Source: Parelaphostrongylus tenuis
Lineage: Eukaryota; Nematoda; Chromadorea; Rhabditida; Metastrongylidae
NCBI GenBank assembly: GCA_019055375.1
Contig: JAHQIW010001423.1
Location: 434,001-498,000 of the forward strand
Length of the DNA: 64,000 bases
Direction: 5' to 3'
This document shows, one piece after another, positions 45,011-56,253 of the stretch (the stretch's first letter is position 1; each line of letters starts with the position of its first letter). The notes under the pieces were generated by a model that ran no database searches, had not been told where the DNA came from, and saw only the letters and a program-made list of their open reading frames with translations. The position numbers were made by a program, and so were the translations under genes.

Positions 45011-46775
45011 TGTTCCTGAAGAAAAGGAAGATGTTTCTCATAGCAGTTCCTGTCAAAATTAATTAACATTTATGCCCGATTAGAGTATAGTCGATCTTGT
45101 ATACTAAAGATTCTGGCATGAACTTTTAATAGCAGATCTGTGATTCGCTGTATTTATGTATCCTTCTATGTCTCCAGTAAGAATGAGACATTTTTGGTTA
45201 AACAGATAGTTCTGTAGTGCAAAGATGTTCTTTGAACACAAGCAAAAAAAAGAAGAAAAAAAGTTGACTAAGATTTAGGGACATGTGAATAATCTCAAAA
45301 ATGCTGAAGAGATGTTTATTTCTGAGACAAAATCGTATGTGCATCTTTGACAAATGTAGTGAACCTTCATTCACTTAGAAGTCACAATGCTTAGACTCCA
45401 TAATCCCTTGGTGTGAGTCTTCAATAGTTTTAAATGCTCTCTGGATAGTCTCCGTGGGTCAAAAATAACTCGCATTCTCGACCTCAGTTTGCACTTAGGA
45501 TAGATCAACGGGCTTTTCTTTCTGAGGCAGTTTTCGGAAATGTGATGGAATCACTTGAAAATTTCGTTGTTTAATGGTATAATGAATGTGGTCCTTCAGG
45601 TCTTCTTCGGCTTTAGACTTTTAGAGCTTCCGCTTACAATTCGTTACGAAACTTGAACAGAGGAAAGGAACTTAGTATACTAACAGCCAAAATGTTGATG
45701 ATGTCAAATGAAAAGTCTCTCACATGATTAGTACACTGTGCTCAACTGACTTGAATACTTGAACGGTCCGTCTTCATGAATTGTGCGGACTCAGCACATT
45801 TTCCATTCGTTCCTTCTTCCCATAGTCGTCCATGGTGGTGGTCTGATTTGAACATGGCGACTGGCGCGAGTTTCATACCGTGATCTTTAAAATATCGGCG
45901 CGAATACGCCTGATTAATGTGCCCGAACTCACACAATTTCCCTCTTTTTCCATTAGGAAAGATTATACAATTTTCTGAGTTGCCACAAATGAATTACATG
46001 GGAGCTCAACAGCTGTTGTAGGATTTTCAAGACAGTTTCTTCGTAGACAGCTCTTAGTACTCTTCTTGACTTTATTTAATACAAAGTGACCTTCAAAGAA
46101 ATCTTAATCTGATTTGGGATATTGCTGTGAAGTGTAACTCTACCTTTTTAACTAATTTGAGTGGCTACTGTTTTGTAATCCTTCAAAAAAAGGCTGTCTT
46201 TTGTGTCAACGCTTCCTTCCTTCCTTCTTGCCGCGCCACAGTGGTAGCCGTTCGATACATATTCTTAGAAGTGCTTCTTTCATGTGTGGTGGATGAGAGG
46301 ATGGACAGTGCACTAATAAATTTATGCTTCTTGGTTTCGAGTACCATATGTACCATAGCCACTTTGTAAAAGGTTTATCTGGATGTTCAAAGATTGTGGG
46401 CAGTTCCCGTTTGGACTTTCTTGGGTGAATTTTGCAAGCTTTGGCTGTCAAGGCCGAAACTCGTGCGTCGGGCTGTGCAAGCTCACTATTAAGAAACGCT
46501 CACTTGTTTAATATTCCACTACTTTTTGATACAAAACGTATATCCATGGGAATAACAGCGCATATCCAACTTTTTTTGCCTGAATGACAACGTGGCAATT
46601 TCTATTGTAAAGTGGTTAGGAAAGAGAATCTAATCTATGTGCTCTACTTATTTGTTTTCGGTTCATTATCCCTTTTGAGACAGTACCCTGTACTTCTTGA
46701 ATAAATGGTGGTGAATAAATTATATATATATTGACCGTTTGTGTCACGGTGTAAGTGTATGAGATATGGTAGGAT
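45011..46775. other. No gene seen
   Basis: Begins with the 3' region of spdl-1; no clear AATAAA in the first 250 bases. A 64-codon - frame (45936-45742) and an 80-codon + frame (46127-46369) are unrecognised. Bases 46440-46490 contain a short F2-like arm (AAGGCCGAAACTCGTGCGTC). Confidence 0.4.
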
Positions 46776-47303
46776 ATGAAGTGTCAGATTCGAGCATTTT
46801 GTAGTGAAAACAAGAAATTGACTCTGAAAAAAAAAGAAGTATTGTGGAAGGGGATCAACCAGCAACTTTCACTGTGCACTGCTCGTCGTGTGCCACTGTG
46901 TCGTGTGGCAGAGGGGAGTCGGGCAAACAAGGATTCCCGCACTGCGGGATACAGTCGCACAGGAGAATTTGGAGCCGCTCTCACGCTGGGGGTGAGAGTG
47001 GCTGAGAAGGTGGGCCAGACAGTCCACACTTGCCAGCTAGACACGCAGATTTGGGTCTGTGGAAGTCAAAGTGTTAATTCAAAGCATATAAAGTTGCTAC
47101 AAAAACTACTGAACGCGTGTGCAGGTGTAGGGATACAGTTATTTTTGATGGTAATTTGGAACGTGCGTGCAGACAACACCTTGAAAGGTTACCTAAGCCC
47201 AACCACTTCTGCCATGAAATCGACACATTCCTACGCTGCTGTTACCATAGTGGATTACTATAATCGACTGTTAGTCCAAGCTAAAGAACTTGTTCTACGA
47301 TAG
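46776..47303 (+). CDS. Unrecognised 175-codon frame, doubtful
   Basis: The longest + frame of the right half, starting MKCQIRAFCSENKKLTLKKK, with eight Cys scattered and a hydrophobic stretch near VGIQLFLMVIW. Bases 46880-47060 are GC-rich, and all three + frames and the - strand show stretches that look partly coding. A - strand frame reads CDCIPQCGNPCLPDSPLPHD, rich in Cys and Pro. I cannot decide the strand or find a family. It may be an exon of a decayed Cys-rich gene or repeat DNA. Confidence 0.2.
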   Translation: MKCQIRAFCSENKKLTLKKKEVLWKGINQQLSLCTARRVPLCRVAEGSRANKDSRTAGYSRTGEFGAALTLGVRVAEKVGQTVHTCQLDTQIWVCGSQSVNSKHIKLLQKLLNACAGVGIQLFLMVIWNVRADNTLKGYLSPTTSAMKSTHSYAAVTIVDYYNRLLVQAKELVLR

Positions 47304-47600
47304 CAGTGGCAAATTAGCGCAAACTCGGATCTGCTTCACGTTGGTAGTAATTTGGTACCGTGTAATGACTCGAGGATCCATTGTAACGCTGAACTACTGC
47401 TAAAATTATGCTGCATGCTCCTCCTTAATTGAGTGCGAAACGGCATTCTCTAGTAATACTGTTGCGTACCTGAAGATTGAACGACTAAGAAAGGCAGTAT
47501 TTTTGTGTGATAGGCAGATACGCTTGTGTAATGGTAGTATGCATCGACTGCAATAATACAGTGCTATAACAACATGAGTGGCTGACATTTCGGCTGTTTC
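47304..47600. other. No gene seen
   Basis: Nothing supported. Lies between the doubtful 46.8 kb frame and a Penelope-like 3' end. Confidence 0.4.
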
Positions 47601-47609
47601 TCCTTTTCC

Positions 47610-48110
47610 CAAGCCTGGAAGAGTTGAATCGACATGCAATTTATTCCAAGAACATATGATTCCAGCGCAGAAAACTCTCGAAGCGTTTCAGATTTATTAG
47701 AAAAGTCCAAAAATGTAACGCTAAGATTGATACTTTGTCATCACGCGTGACTTCACGCCAAATCTCAGAGAGCTATGCACAGTCTCCGTCCATGTAAGAC
47801 TCGGTGCGGCTAGTCTCCAATAATAACTAGCGAAGAATGAAACAGCAAAACGAAGAGTGTTCAGTAGAAGCTCTTTGCTATGTGACCAAACGTTCATGTG
47901 CTATGTTCTTTCTAATTTAATTACGAAAGTGTCTGGCTGACCAGATGTTTGCGAATTCAACTCTTTCAGGCTACGAAGAAGGCAAAACCGTCAAAACGTT
48001 AACCATTGTGTTATTATTGTACTGTGTTATTGCACTCAATAGATACCACTATTAACAACTGCGGGACAACTCGCATCTGCTTATTAAGGAAAAATTCTGA
48101 ACTGTTCTAC
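47610..48110 (+). mobile_element. Penelope-like element 3' end, relic
   Basis: The + strand reads TLEAFQIY, stop, KSPKM near 47670-47715 and YFVITRDFTPNL near 47730-47765. This fits the C-terminal consensus region after the GIY-YIG domain in nematode Penelope-like elements as I know it (LEAFWI-x-a-k-x-P-k-m-N...ITRDLTPYL). The downstream non-coding stretch (ACGTTAACCATTGTGTTATT) recurs at 58485-58515 and 63350-63380, so three copies share a 3' UTR. Confidence 0.6.
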
Positions 48111-48416
48111 TTAACCAGAGGTTAACAGATAGTCGATCCTGGTAACTAAGACATTGTTTCAAGAGAGACATTATTATCTATTCAAAATTTCATATACATT
48201 ATTTTTCTTCGTTCAAATGCTAGCAGTAGCCCAAGAACGGCTTTCACTGCGTAGCCACTTGTTAGCGTAAAACGAAGTAACATCGAATGACTTCGTCACA
48301 TGTGTGCTGCTGACTGCGTGCACCGTCGGTGTTCTATTCGATTGGAAAGAAAATTCTCGGGCGTTTATGGAAAAATTGAAAATTTATACATAGATTCTAG
48401 ACGAAAGGAATAATAA
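48111..48416. other. No gene seen
   Basis: Bases 48115-48165 resemble 58640-58680 (GAGGTTAACAGATAGTCGAT against GAGGTTAATAGACAATCGGT), so similarity to the 58 kb Penelope/mariner block extends past the UTR. Confidence 0.4.
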
Positions 48417-49164
48417 CTATTCTTCAAGATAAAAGCCATCGTTTTCTACGACATTCTGCCATCGGTCCGCCAACTTTCGAATCTCGTCGATATAGGAAAC
48501 ATCAAGTTCGGTTACTAATTTGCGAGAACTTGACCACGATTCCCAATATGTGGAGTACTGTGCAAAAACGTTTGCGTCAGCCGGGATTCGAACCCAGATC
48601 TCACTCTTTCGTCTGTAGTGCAACGGTTAGCATACGCTCCCGGAAAGAGTGAGATCTGGGTTCGAATCCCGGCTGACGCAAACGTTTTTGCACAGTACTC
48701 CACATATTGGGAATAAGTATAACATCATACCACTGCAAGTGGCAGTCAAAATAGAAAGAATTATGACCACGGTTCATTTTCCAAACTAGCAATCAAATCT
48801 TCGTTGTTCAACATTGCTGGGTTCCTGAACAAAACTTGTCTTCAAGGTCAAGATCTTCGGCATTAAAGTGTTGGAACTAGTTTCCAGCAGCAGATTTGCT
48901 TGTTGAGCCTTTCTCTTCAACTTCGCTGATTTCATCGACTGTAGCTCACTGTAGAAGACCCTTTCTGCAATAGCGACGCAATAAAACACGAACTCGATTG
49001 TATCGCTGGACATGACGGAGCCTTGTAATAAAGTGAAAATAAAGGCGAATAATATCGCCTTCAGCAGAAAAATTCCACATAAGAAACTCTAATATTTCCA
49101 TGGTACGCATGGGAGACATTTCGTGCTCATTGCTAATCGAAGTGCTCCAGAACTTTCTTTCCAA
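48417..49164 (-). mobile_element. Internally deleted mariner, interrupted by a foldback element
   Basis: From the right in shifting frames: MSSDTIEFVFYCVAIAERVF region, EEKGSTSKSAAGN, FQHFNAEDLDLEDKFCSG (helix-turn-helix half), MLNNEDLIASLENEPWS, then beyond the foldback insertion ESWSSSRKLVTELDVSYIDE, then directly IRKLADRWQNVVENDGFYLE and a stop (transposase C-terminus). The whole catalytic middle is missing, so this was probably a deletion derivative before the foldback element landed in it. Confidence 0.7.
48539..48763. repeat. tRNA-like foldback element, 225 bp, 8-bp target-site duplication
   Basis: TGACCACG at 48531-48538 and 48764-48771 flanks it exactly, and the mariner reading frame resumes outside. 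The left arm CCCAATATGTGGAGTACTGT...CGTTTGCGTCAGCCGGGATT is mirrored by AATCCCGGCTGACGCAAACG...ACAGTACTCCACATATTGGG with almost no mismatch over about 65 bases. Between lies GTAGTGCAACGGTTAGCATA (A box), with B box GGGTTCGAATCCCGG in the right arm. The anticodon-like loop is CCGGAAA, lacking U33, so a working tRNA is unlikely. A tail (AACATCATACCACTGC...) follows the right arm. Confidence 0.85.
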
Positions 49165-50079
49165 CCGTAGTAGCGATAATTTGGGATCGGGTGGGTAGAT
49201 GTGTTGGTGTGAACTTGAGCACCTGAGTGAGGGTGAAGCTCAGAAATTAAGCGATTCTGTCCGTTAGTTCGCTTATACAATTAATGTTAAGTCTAACCTA
49301 TTTTCGTACGAATACCCTATTATACTCTGAATAACGTAATATAAAGAATTCACGACTGAATCTAATCTTTATTCATACTAATATTCAGAAGCAAAGTCAT
49401 ATAGCAAAAGCGGTGCGCTCCAGTTTGCTAGTCTCACTGCAATAGTCGATGAAATCATAAATTTTTCCAGTGATTACAGCTTATTCCGGACAGCACATCT
49501 AAATAAATTTTTTTCAACAAGTAGGTCGATTAGTCGAAAAAAAGCGTGGAAGTAATGGCTGCTCAGCTTACCAAACTCTGTTGAGATAGCTATTCAAAAG
49601 AATATTTCGCATTATTGCATTGCCAGCAGCTCGCTTCTGAGCGACAAACATGTAGCCTAAAATATGCAGCGAGTCAGAAGGAATTCCATTTCAGCTCACT
49701 GATTATTCCGTCGTGGGATTCTACGACTCCAATGGTTTAGATTAGTTTGGTTAATTTCAAAAGTATATTCTACCGATCTGAAAGGTCGTAAAAGAAGGTT
49801 TAGTATGAAAATACGTGATTTCTACATTCGACAATGACCATAAAATTTTGTGGAAATAGCACCCCTTATTAGTGTAGGTGAAATGTAGAAAACTTTTACT
49901 GTAAGAATATGTATGGATTTTATGGAATTTTGCTATAGGTGAAGATCTAAGAAGGATTACGAAGCGTTCCGATTGTAATCTTCTTTTGATGTAAATATGA
50001 AGAGAATTGTGTTAAGACCGCTTATATAATGAAAGCCGTCCATTTCAGCATAAATTGGAATCCGTATACGCTCAGTTCG
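49165..50079. other. No gene seen
   Basis: AT-rich. No exon chain or repeat recognised. Confidence 0.4.
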
Positions 50080-51415
50080 TGGGGTTTTTTAGTTTATCTG
50101 GTCATCGTTTCGACCCTTCGGAGAAGCTTTTTTGCGTTTAATTTTAACGATCAAAGAATCATTCGACAGCATATATCAAAAGAATTTGACCGGAGTATTT
50201 GGTTTCCAAAAAAACCTTGTTATCTCGCTGAAAGAGCAAAAAAAATATCTTGTTTTTCATTCAAAAACTTCTCGCTGATCAAAGCATTTCCTTCAAAGTT
50301 TAAGGAATCATGGGTAGATCAAATCTTAGGAATTCCAACGATTTAATTTGATTTCAAAATGGACTGCGCGTCACGCCGTAACAGCCACAAGAAGATTGGG
50401 TATTGCAAAAGTGGATCACTTTTATTATCTGCTCCTCACTTCGATACCTTAGAAAACGTACTTTTTGGTCGTTTTCAATGTTCAAGTAGCCATTCAACAG
50501 TTCAGATCATAGCAATTTTAGTTATGGATCTCACCTCTCAAGAGGCTTTGTTGTTGCGCTGAAAGAGCAAAAATAAATTTTTGTTTTTCAATTAGAGATT
50601 TCTCACTGATCAAAGTTTTCCCTTTGGAGCTTTAGTAAACAGTCGACAGACCAGTTCTGAAGGATTCCAATGTTCTATTCTGTTTTGAATATAAACCTCA
50701 TATCACGCTGTACCAGCCAAAAGAAGATTGGGCTTCGCAAAAGTGAAAAATAAAGCATCGAGTGCGGAACCCAATTTTCGTTTGGTTTTTATGAAGCACT
50801 AAGAAGTCCGTTTAGGAAACAGAACAATTATTGGAGTCCTTGAGACTAGAACTATCGTTTGGTTTCTGAAACTAAATGAGAGAGGCCCTGGTCAGCGACA
50901 AATCTTCGAATGAGAAATACATTATTATTTTTGCTCCTCCAACGCGATAACAATGCCTTTTCGAAAGTGAAATACACTATTCAAATTCTTTTGATTTTAG
51001 CTGCCAACTGATTACTTAAACATCAGAAACGTTCAAAAATTGTGTTTTCCCCAATGAAACGAAGTGAAGAGAGGATCGCTGAAGTGATCCATTTTTTGAA
51101 AAGCCCAATCTTCTTTTGGCTGTTACAGCGTAATACCAGGTCTTCTATAAAAGCCAAATAAATCATTGGAGTTTTTTGGATTTGATCTATCAATTGACTA
51201 CTCAGGAGAGCTTTGGTCACTGAGAAATCTTCCAATAAGGAACAAAATTTTATTCTTGCTGTTTAGCGCAATAAGAGGCTTTTTGGGAGATGAGATATGC
51301 CACTCAAATTTTCTTGATTTGTGCGACTGAACGATTATTTGAACTATAAAAAAACCAATAAGTACGTTTGTTACAAGGGGTCGGAACGATGATCAGATAA
51401 CGGAAAAGTGCCACT
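50080..51415. repeat. Long degenerate tandem array
   Basis: At least six loosely repeated units. Recurrent segments are TTTTTGCTCCTCCAACGCGA / TTCTTGCTGTTTAGCGCAAT / TTTTATGAAGCACTAAGAAG, and ATTCTTTTGATTTTAGCTGC / ATTTTCTTGATTTGTGCGAC / TTTGGATTTGATCTATC. The end motif TCAGATAACGGAAAAGTGCC is at 51390-51410. The 105-codon + frame at 50029-50346 lies inside the array and is not credited. Confidence 0.6.
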
Positions 51416-51784
51416 TTGTGATATTTGAATGATGCATGCTCACGATGAATCACATACGTTCATACAATATTCTCAGGCTCTAATTAGATTCATTCGTATA
51501 TGCTTCAGCAAGAACTTCCTTTCAAATGGTGAACTATCACAAATCAGTGCCGGGTTTAATCGATGAATCTTTGCCTTATTAGATTTGTTATAATATAAAC
51601 ATATTTTGGCAAATCCAAGGGTAAAAATTGATCTGTCAAAATAGAAATTCCGACAAATCCATATGTAATAATTTCAATTCGGACGCGCGTAGCGCGAACG
51701 GCTTGGAATAAGTTCGAGTACGGGACTTAGAAAGTGATAAGTTGAGGTGGAAGTTCCTCAACACCCACTGGAAAATCAAAGTTC
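51416..51784. other. No gene seen
   Basis: Nothing supported. Confidence 0.4.
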
Positions 51785-52300
51785 ATACATGCCGGGATTT
51801 GAAAACAGCAACAATTATTTTTCGAAATAAAGACCATGATTATCCATGATCTTCTGCTACCGATGTGCAAGCATCGAATTTGCTTGAACAACCATTTCTT
51901 GTATTTTGAATCGAAAACAAATGTCTCCCCACCCTTAGACAAAGCCTCTTAAACTTGATCAAATGTCTCGAATCAACGTCCACGCAGAAAATGTTCCACC
52001 GATGGGAAAAGATCAGAATTGGGCGGCGCCGCATGAGGACTGTAGGATGGATGCGGCAAAACCTAGACTTTCTTCATGTTATCGAAGTTTGCCTCAGCAT
52101 TCTTTGCGATTCAAGATTCGGCATCGTCTTGGTGAAACAGCGCGCTTTCGACGAGTCGATGCCGGATGCTTTTCCTTTAACGCATCGCAGACTCGGTCCG
52201 GCTGCATGGTTCGCAGTTCCTTCACTTTCGGCGCTACAGATCTCCTTCGCAGTATCTGTTGTCGAGAATCGTCGCTTTCAGCATTAACGTATCAAAACTC
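51785..52300 (-). mobile_element. mariner transposase C-terminal relic
   Basis: From the right: RQQILRR and LKEKHPAS segments, then in another frame VLPHPSYSPHAAPPNSDLFP and SVEHFLRGR (the family has HPPYSPDLAPSDYHLF), then ETFDQV, stop, EALSKG, and ANSMLAHR, stop, QKIMDNHGLYFEK with terminal stop. The catalytic half is present in order but broken by stops and shifts. Confidence 0.75.
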
Positions 52301-52989
52301 GAAGCTCAATTTTGTCCATCGTCATCATTTGTATCCGAAAAGTAAATTAAAACTTGACGAATTATAGGTAGTGTTGCCGTGGGAGTCTCTTATGGATATA
52401 TTGCTGAGTTATTCTCATGGATTTGCAATAATCGATATTGTATGGAACAAGCATGAAATTTGCATTTTTCGCTGGTGTTGAGGAACTTTTTTCTCAACTT
52501 TTGGTGCTTTTTTTCACTCAAATAAATGCTATGAACAACTAAAACCGATGAAGTGGAATGATGGAAGATAGTCAGATCGTGTAAACAAATGGCTCTAATT
52601 TGCAGAACCAAGTCGCGCAAAGTTTGATGCTGGTTCAGTCTGATTGAGTAGCGCGTGAAAAAAGGCAATATTTTTATCTTCTTGACTTTCTTATTAAAAG
52701 AACTCAATTTTCAAATGAAGGCTTTTGTCTGTACATTATCAATTTTCAGCCATTATCACTATCATAGTTGCCTTTATGCCTCTGGCAGAGTTTTAGAAAG
52801 TGAAAGTACCATCCAAACAATAGTCGATGTTCAGTCGATGCACAATCATTTCTATGCACCTCATGTCACCGTTGCAAGCAGAGAGCACATTGCAGTCGAC
52901 GAGAGTGCCTGAATTGCGTTGTTTGAAGAAGCTCAAAAATTGTGTAGTTATATTGTAATCTTCATTATGCTTAATTTTTTCTCGGAATG
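52301..52989. other. No gene seen
   Basis: Frames of 66-105 codons on both strands overlap without motifs. Confidence 0.35.
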
Positions 52990-53095
52990 ACATTCATGAG
53001 AATTTTACAGATATAGGATGTATGAAACGCAGGTTCGACTCCCTTCTGAGGTCGTATTTTTGCTCACCACTCATTTCTCTTAGTTATATATGAAA
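52990..53095 (+). repeat. Half of a tRNA-like foldback element
   Basis: GTATGAAACGCAGGTTCGAC, TCCCTTCTGAGGTCGTATTT and TTGCTCACCACTCATTTCTC match the right half of 29228-29352, including the flank after the arm (TCTTA). The left half is absent. Confidence 0.6.
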
Positions 53096-53230
53096 CACTG
53101 TAACACTGCGAAACATGCGGTAAAAACACTAAAAATTTCGAAGATTATACTATTCACTGAGTCGAATAATCAGTTTTCAGTGAAAGTTCGCTTGGTCTGA
53201 ATAATCAAGGAGAAAGAAACTTGAATGAAA

Positions 53231-53537
53231 ATATATAAAATAAGAAAGGATAAAGGATAAAGCTCTCGGCGTTCATCAATCTTTGAAGGATGCGCCATGC
53301 CTTAGTCTTCAGTTTTTAACTTCACTTGAGGTGATTGGATGCATGTCTGACCTTTATAATGACTCGCAAAGGCCTACCGCTGAGTCGAGTTAGTGCTGCT
53401 CATCCTCTCAGACAAGTGTTAGACAATCTGGTATCAATTTACTGACCCTGCAGGGATGGTTGGCTTGATGAGCCATGAGCGTGAGATCGAACTTTGACCT
53501 CGTGTACAATGCAGAGCACTTCTAATCATTGCGCCAC
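53231..53537 (-). mobile_element. tRNA-derived SINE
   Basis: GGATAAAGGATAAAGCTCTC tail, GGATGCGCCATGCC, TATAATGACTCGCAAAGGCC, GTTGGCTTGATGAGCCATGA, then B box region (GATCGAACTTTGACC) and ATTGCGCCACAT head on the - strand. ATGAAA beside both ends (53225-53230 and 53538-53543) may be a short target-site duplication. Confidence 0.75.
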
Positions 53538-53545
53538 ATATGAAA

Positions 53546-54902
53546 CCAAGTAAGCCAAAATGGATATTATTCAAATTGCTGCTCATCTCCAACCATCAAA
53601 AAGCGAGCATCTTTCCAAACCTTTTTTGTATATGCGTTCATTTTGATCATGAGGTAAAATGTGGGCGCTCTACAGCCTTCATCATAGGCAGCCGTCCGTT
53701 TTTGTTAATCTGATACAAATTTATCACTTGATTACTCTGATTCCTCCAACACGGCATAGTTTCTCGGGTTCCAGGAAATATTGTGGTTTTACCTCTTAGA
53801 ATTCAGGCTACACAGCAAGATACGAATTTAGCACTAAATCAACCTTGTCACTTTTTCTCGAAAGTATCGCTCAGAATAATATTTGAAGGGCATGACATGA
53901 ATCTGATGTACTACAAATTTTGTAATTTAGGCTCGGTACGTAGCAATTTTTTTTATTATCTTCAACTTTCATATTTTGCGGCAATCTCTCTTGTTATCCT
54001 TAGCATTTTGAAAGTGCGTCACAAGACATTGATGTTTATAAGTAGAAGGTGAATCAAGTGAAAAATAGACCATTCTATGTGATTTGGGTCGGGAATGGGG
54101 GTAGAATGCAAAGTACTCGTAGGAGTGATTTGCATTTGACATGTGTTCTTGGTCTTCTCCCGCCTTCACTTCCCACGTCTTTCATCTCTTGGGTTCGTCT
54201 GAGCCAATTACGTAGTCAAGCACCTATTATGATATCTAATAAAGTAAAATGCATGATGCACCCCTCCGTGGTTAATTACAGCCGAACGCTTTTTCCTTTG
54301 CAGTATATTAAATCAAGTTCAATGAAATATAAAAATCATCACACGGATGAGATGACCTTCCCACTGAAATTACAAAAGGTCAAAGGTCATATCAGTACTT
54401 CAAATCCTTAAAATATTAACAGTAGTGTTCCAGAGCTCTACTTCACCATATTGGCTTGCCAGCTTAAGGTCAAAATTAGAGGAAATGATTGAACCATTTG
54501 CCAAATATTGTGTAGGCACGGCAACTAAATACATACACCATAAAACACAAAATCACAAAAACTGCACTCTCAGCTTTACTGTTTGAGTATGATATAGTAT
54601 AAGCCGTATTGCTTCGAAACAAAACTTCTTCCACCACCTAAATTTCAGTTCAGTTCTTCGGCACATTGCAACATGCTTGCAGTTATGGAAAAATGTTAGT
54701 ATCTGGAACATAGACTAACAAAATAGATCCAGTTGATCATTTTTTTTCCAGATTTACAAGCTTCACGTTTTGTGATTATGTCGTCTACTCATTAATCTTT
54801 CAAATTTCATTTACATGTCATTTTAAGGTTTCCACGACCTGATCGGAATAAGTTTTATATCTGAGTATGTCATGAGCGTCATCATTGAGATAGATAGTCT
54901 GA
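53546..54902. other. No gene seen
   Basis: About 1.3 kb. Frames of 89 and 120 codons on the + strand (53783-54411) have no motif, and the longer one is low in complexity support. Confidence 0.35.
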
Positions 54903-55344
54903 TTATTGGTAATCACTTGCTGTATTTCTACATCTCACGGAATCTCTTGATGAAACTAAAAAGGTGAGCTTTATTAGAGGGAAGACATGGAAGATGGAAA
55001 GATTTCCATAATATATAGAGAAGTCGTTCTGATCTGCTGATGCTTCGATGTAAACTTTAGTATTTTTGCTTCTCAAAACACTAACAAGGTGAAAAGACTG
55101 AAGGATACACTGTGATTCATACTTGAGTATAGAATCACCTTGAGGGTTGACGGCGATGATGCTCAGTGCAGAGAGTAGCAGGGCGGCGAACATTGCTGTT
55201 CCGAGGATCTAAATAAAAAACACTCTCTAACTGAAGGAAGCGATAAAATGAAGTGCAAAAAGGGCGGATGCAAACGGACAACAGCATTGACAGGTACAAG
55301 AGCTGACTAGCGTCATCGACAGAGCAGAGGGCATGGCTTACCAT
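54903..55344 (-). CDS. Small secreted peptide gene
   Basis: Exon 1 ends ATG at 55344-55342 followed by GTAAGC. A TTCACAG acceptor sits 3 bases before the ATG, suggesting trans-splicing. Exon 2 (55208-55139) follows TTTATTTAG and encodes ILGTAMFAALLLSALSIIAV then NPQ, a textbook signal peptide with C/G-rich third positions, then donor GTGATT. Exon 3 (55-54 kb; 54955-54903) follows CACCTTTTTAG and reads VSSRDSVRCRNTASDYQ, stop, in the correct phase. The total would be 41 residues with about 17-20 after cleavage and one Cys. Exons 1-2 are convincing. Exon 3 is less so, and the real protein may continue in exons I could not find. I recognise no family. Confidence 0.5.
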
Positions 55345-56253
55345 TAGCTGTGAAGCGCACGATTATTCAATGATTTTAGAATAAAGAGCATTTTCTGGTC
55401 ACAATCTCAATAGTATTCAAATTCGCGCGAGTTAAATAAACCTGAAGGCTAGAGAATTTTCAAGACTAGAACTAAAAGTTGTGTACTTTGGACTACGTAT
55501 ATGAAATTCATGATACAAAAGGTTTTTGCTAGCATCAAGAAATCTTCGCCAGAACAGTCTTGAAGAACATTATGTAAAAGAAATTTTTCATCAATAAGAG
55601 TGAGTTTCCCTGCAGATTGTGTAAAACTTTTTTTTGTCAGGAATATAAGTAAAAGAAAAGGGTAGAGAACAGTAAGAAGTTTCCAAAACTGTGCAATGCA
55701 CTCAGATCATGGCAGGGTGTTGATGTTTCAAATGAGAAGTGGAGAGACACTAGTACAGAACCATAGCCTCGAGCTGATAATTCAAAATGCATGTACGAAT
55801 ATAATAGTACAGCTAGTATTCTGCTTATAAATGAGGAAACATGGCTGTCAGTATACGATATTCATGCCCTTACTGCAGTGATAGTACGCAAATTGTTCGA
55901 AAAATCGACCTTTCAAAACGTACTTTTAGAGATGGTTTTTCCGACTGAAACATAACTGGATTGTAGTCGCAGGTAAGACTTGTAGAATGAGAAACTTGCA
56001 ATAAAAGTATGAATTAAACTTTGAAGCTGTGAAAACTTTTATTCATCTAAACAAGGCTTCTGCTCGTACAATTCATTTGCATGAATATATGTTCTTCATT
56101 GTACTTATTTCATTTTATTTGAACGATTGAATAAAGTCTTACAACACTTTCTTAATTCTATTGCCTCTGAATACAGAGTTTAATAGCTTCAAAATCAAAT
56201 TTTCTCTTACGCCGACATCACCAATGAACTTTTTTTTTTAAACTAAGCTCATA
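55345..56253. other. No gene seen; 5' side of the small secreted peptide gene
   Basis: AT-rich. Should contain the promoter of the - strand gene, but no element was recognised. Confidence 0.4.

Noticed and set aside
48605..48680. Functional tRNA with GGA anticodon
   Set aside because: Loop position 33 is C rather than U, a serine tRNA would need a long variable arm, and the sequence is embedded in a foldback element with a target-site duplication.
50029..50346. 105-codon + frame
   Set aside because: Lies inside the degenerate tandem array; Phe/Lys-rich composition is that of the repeat.
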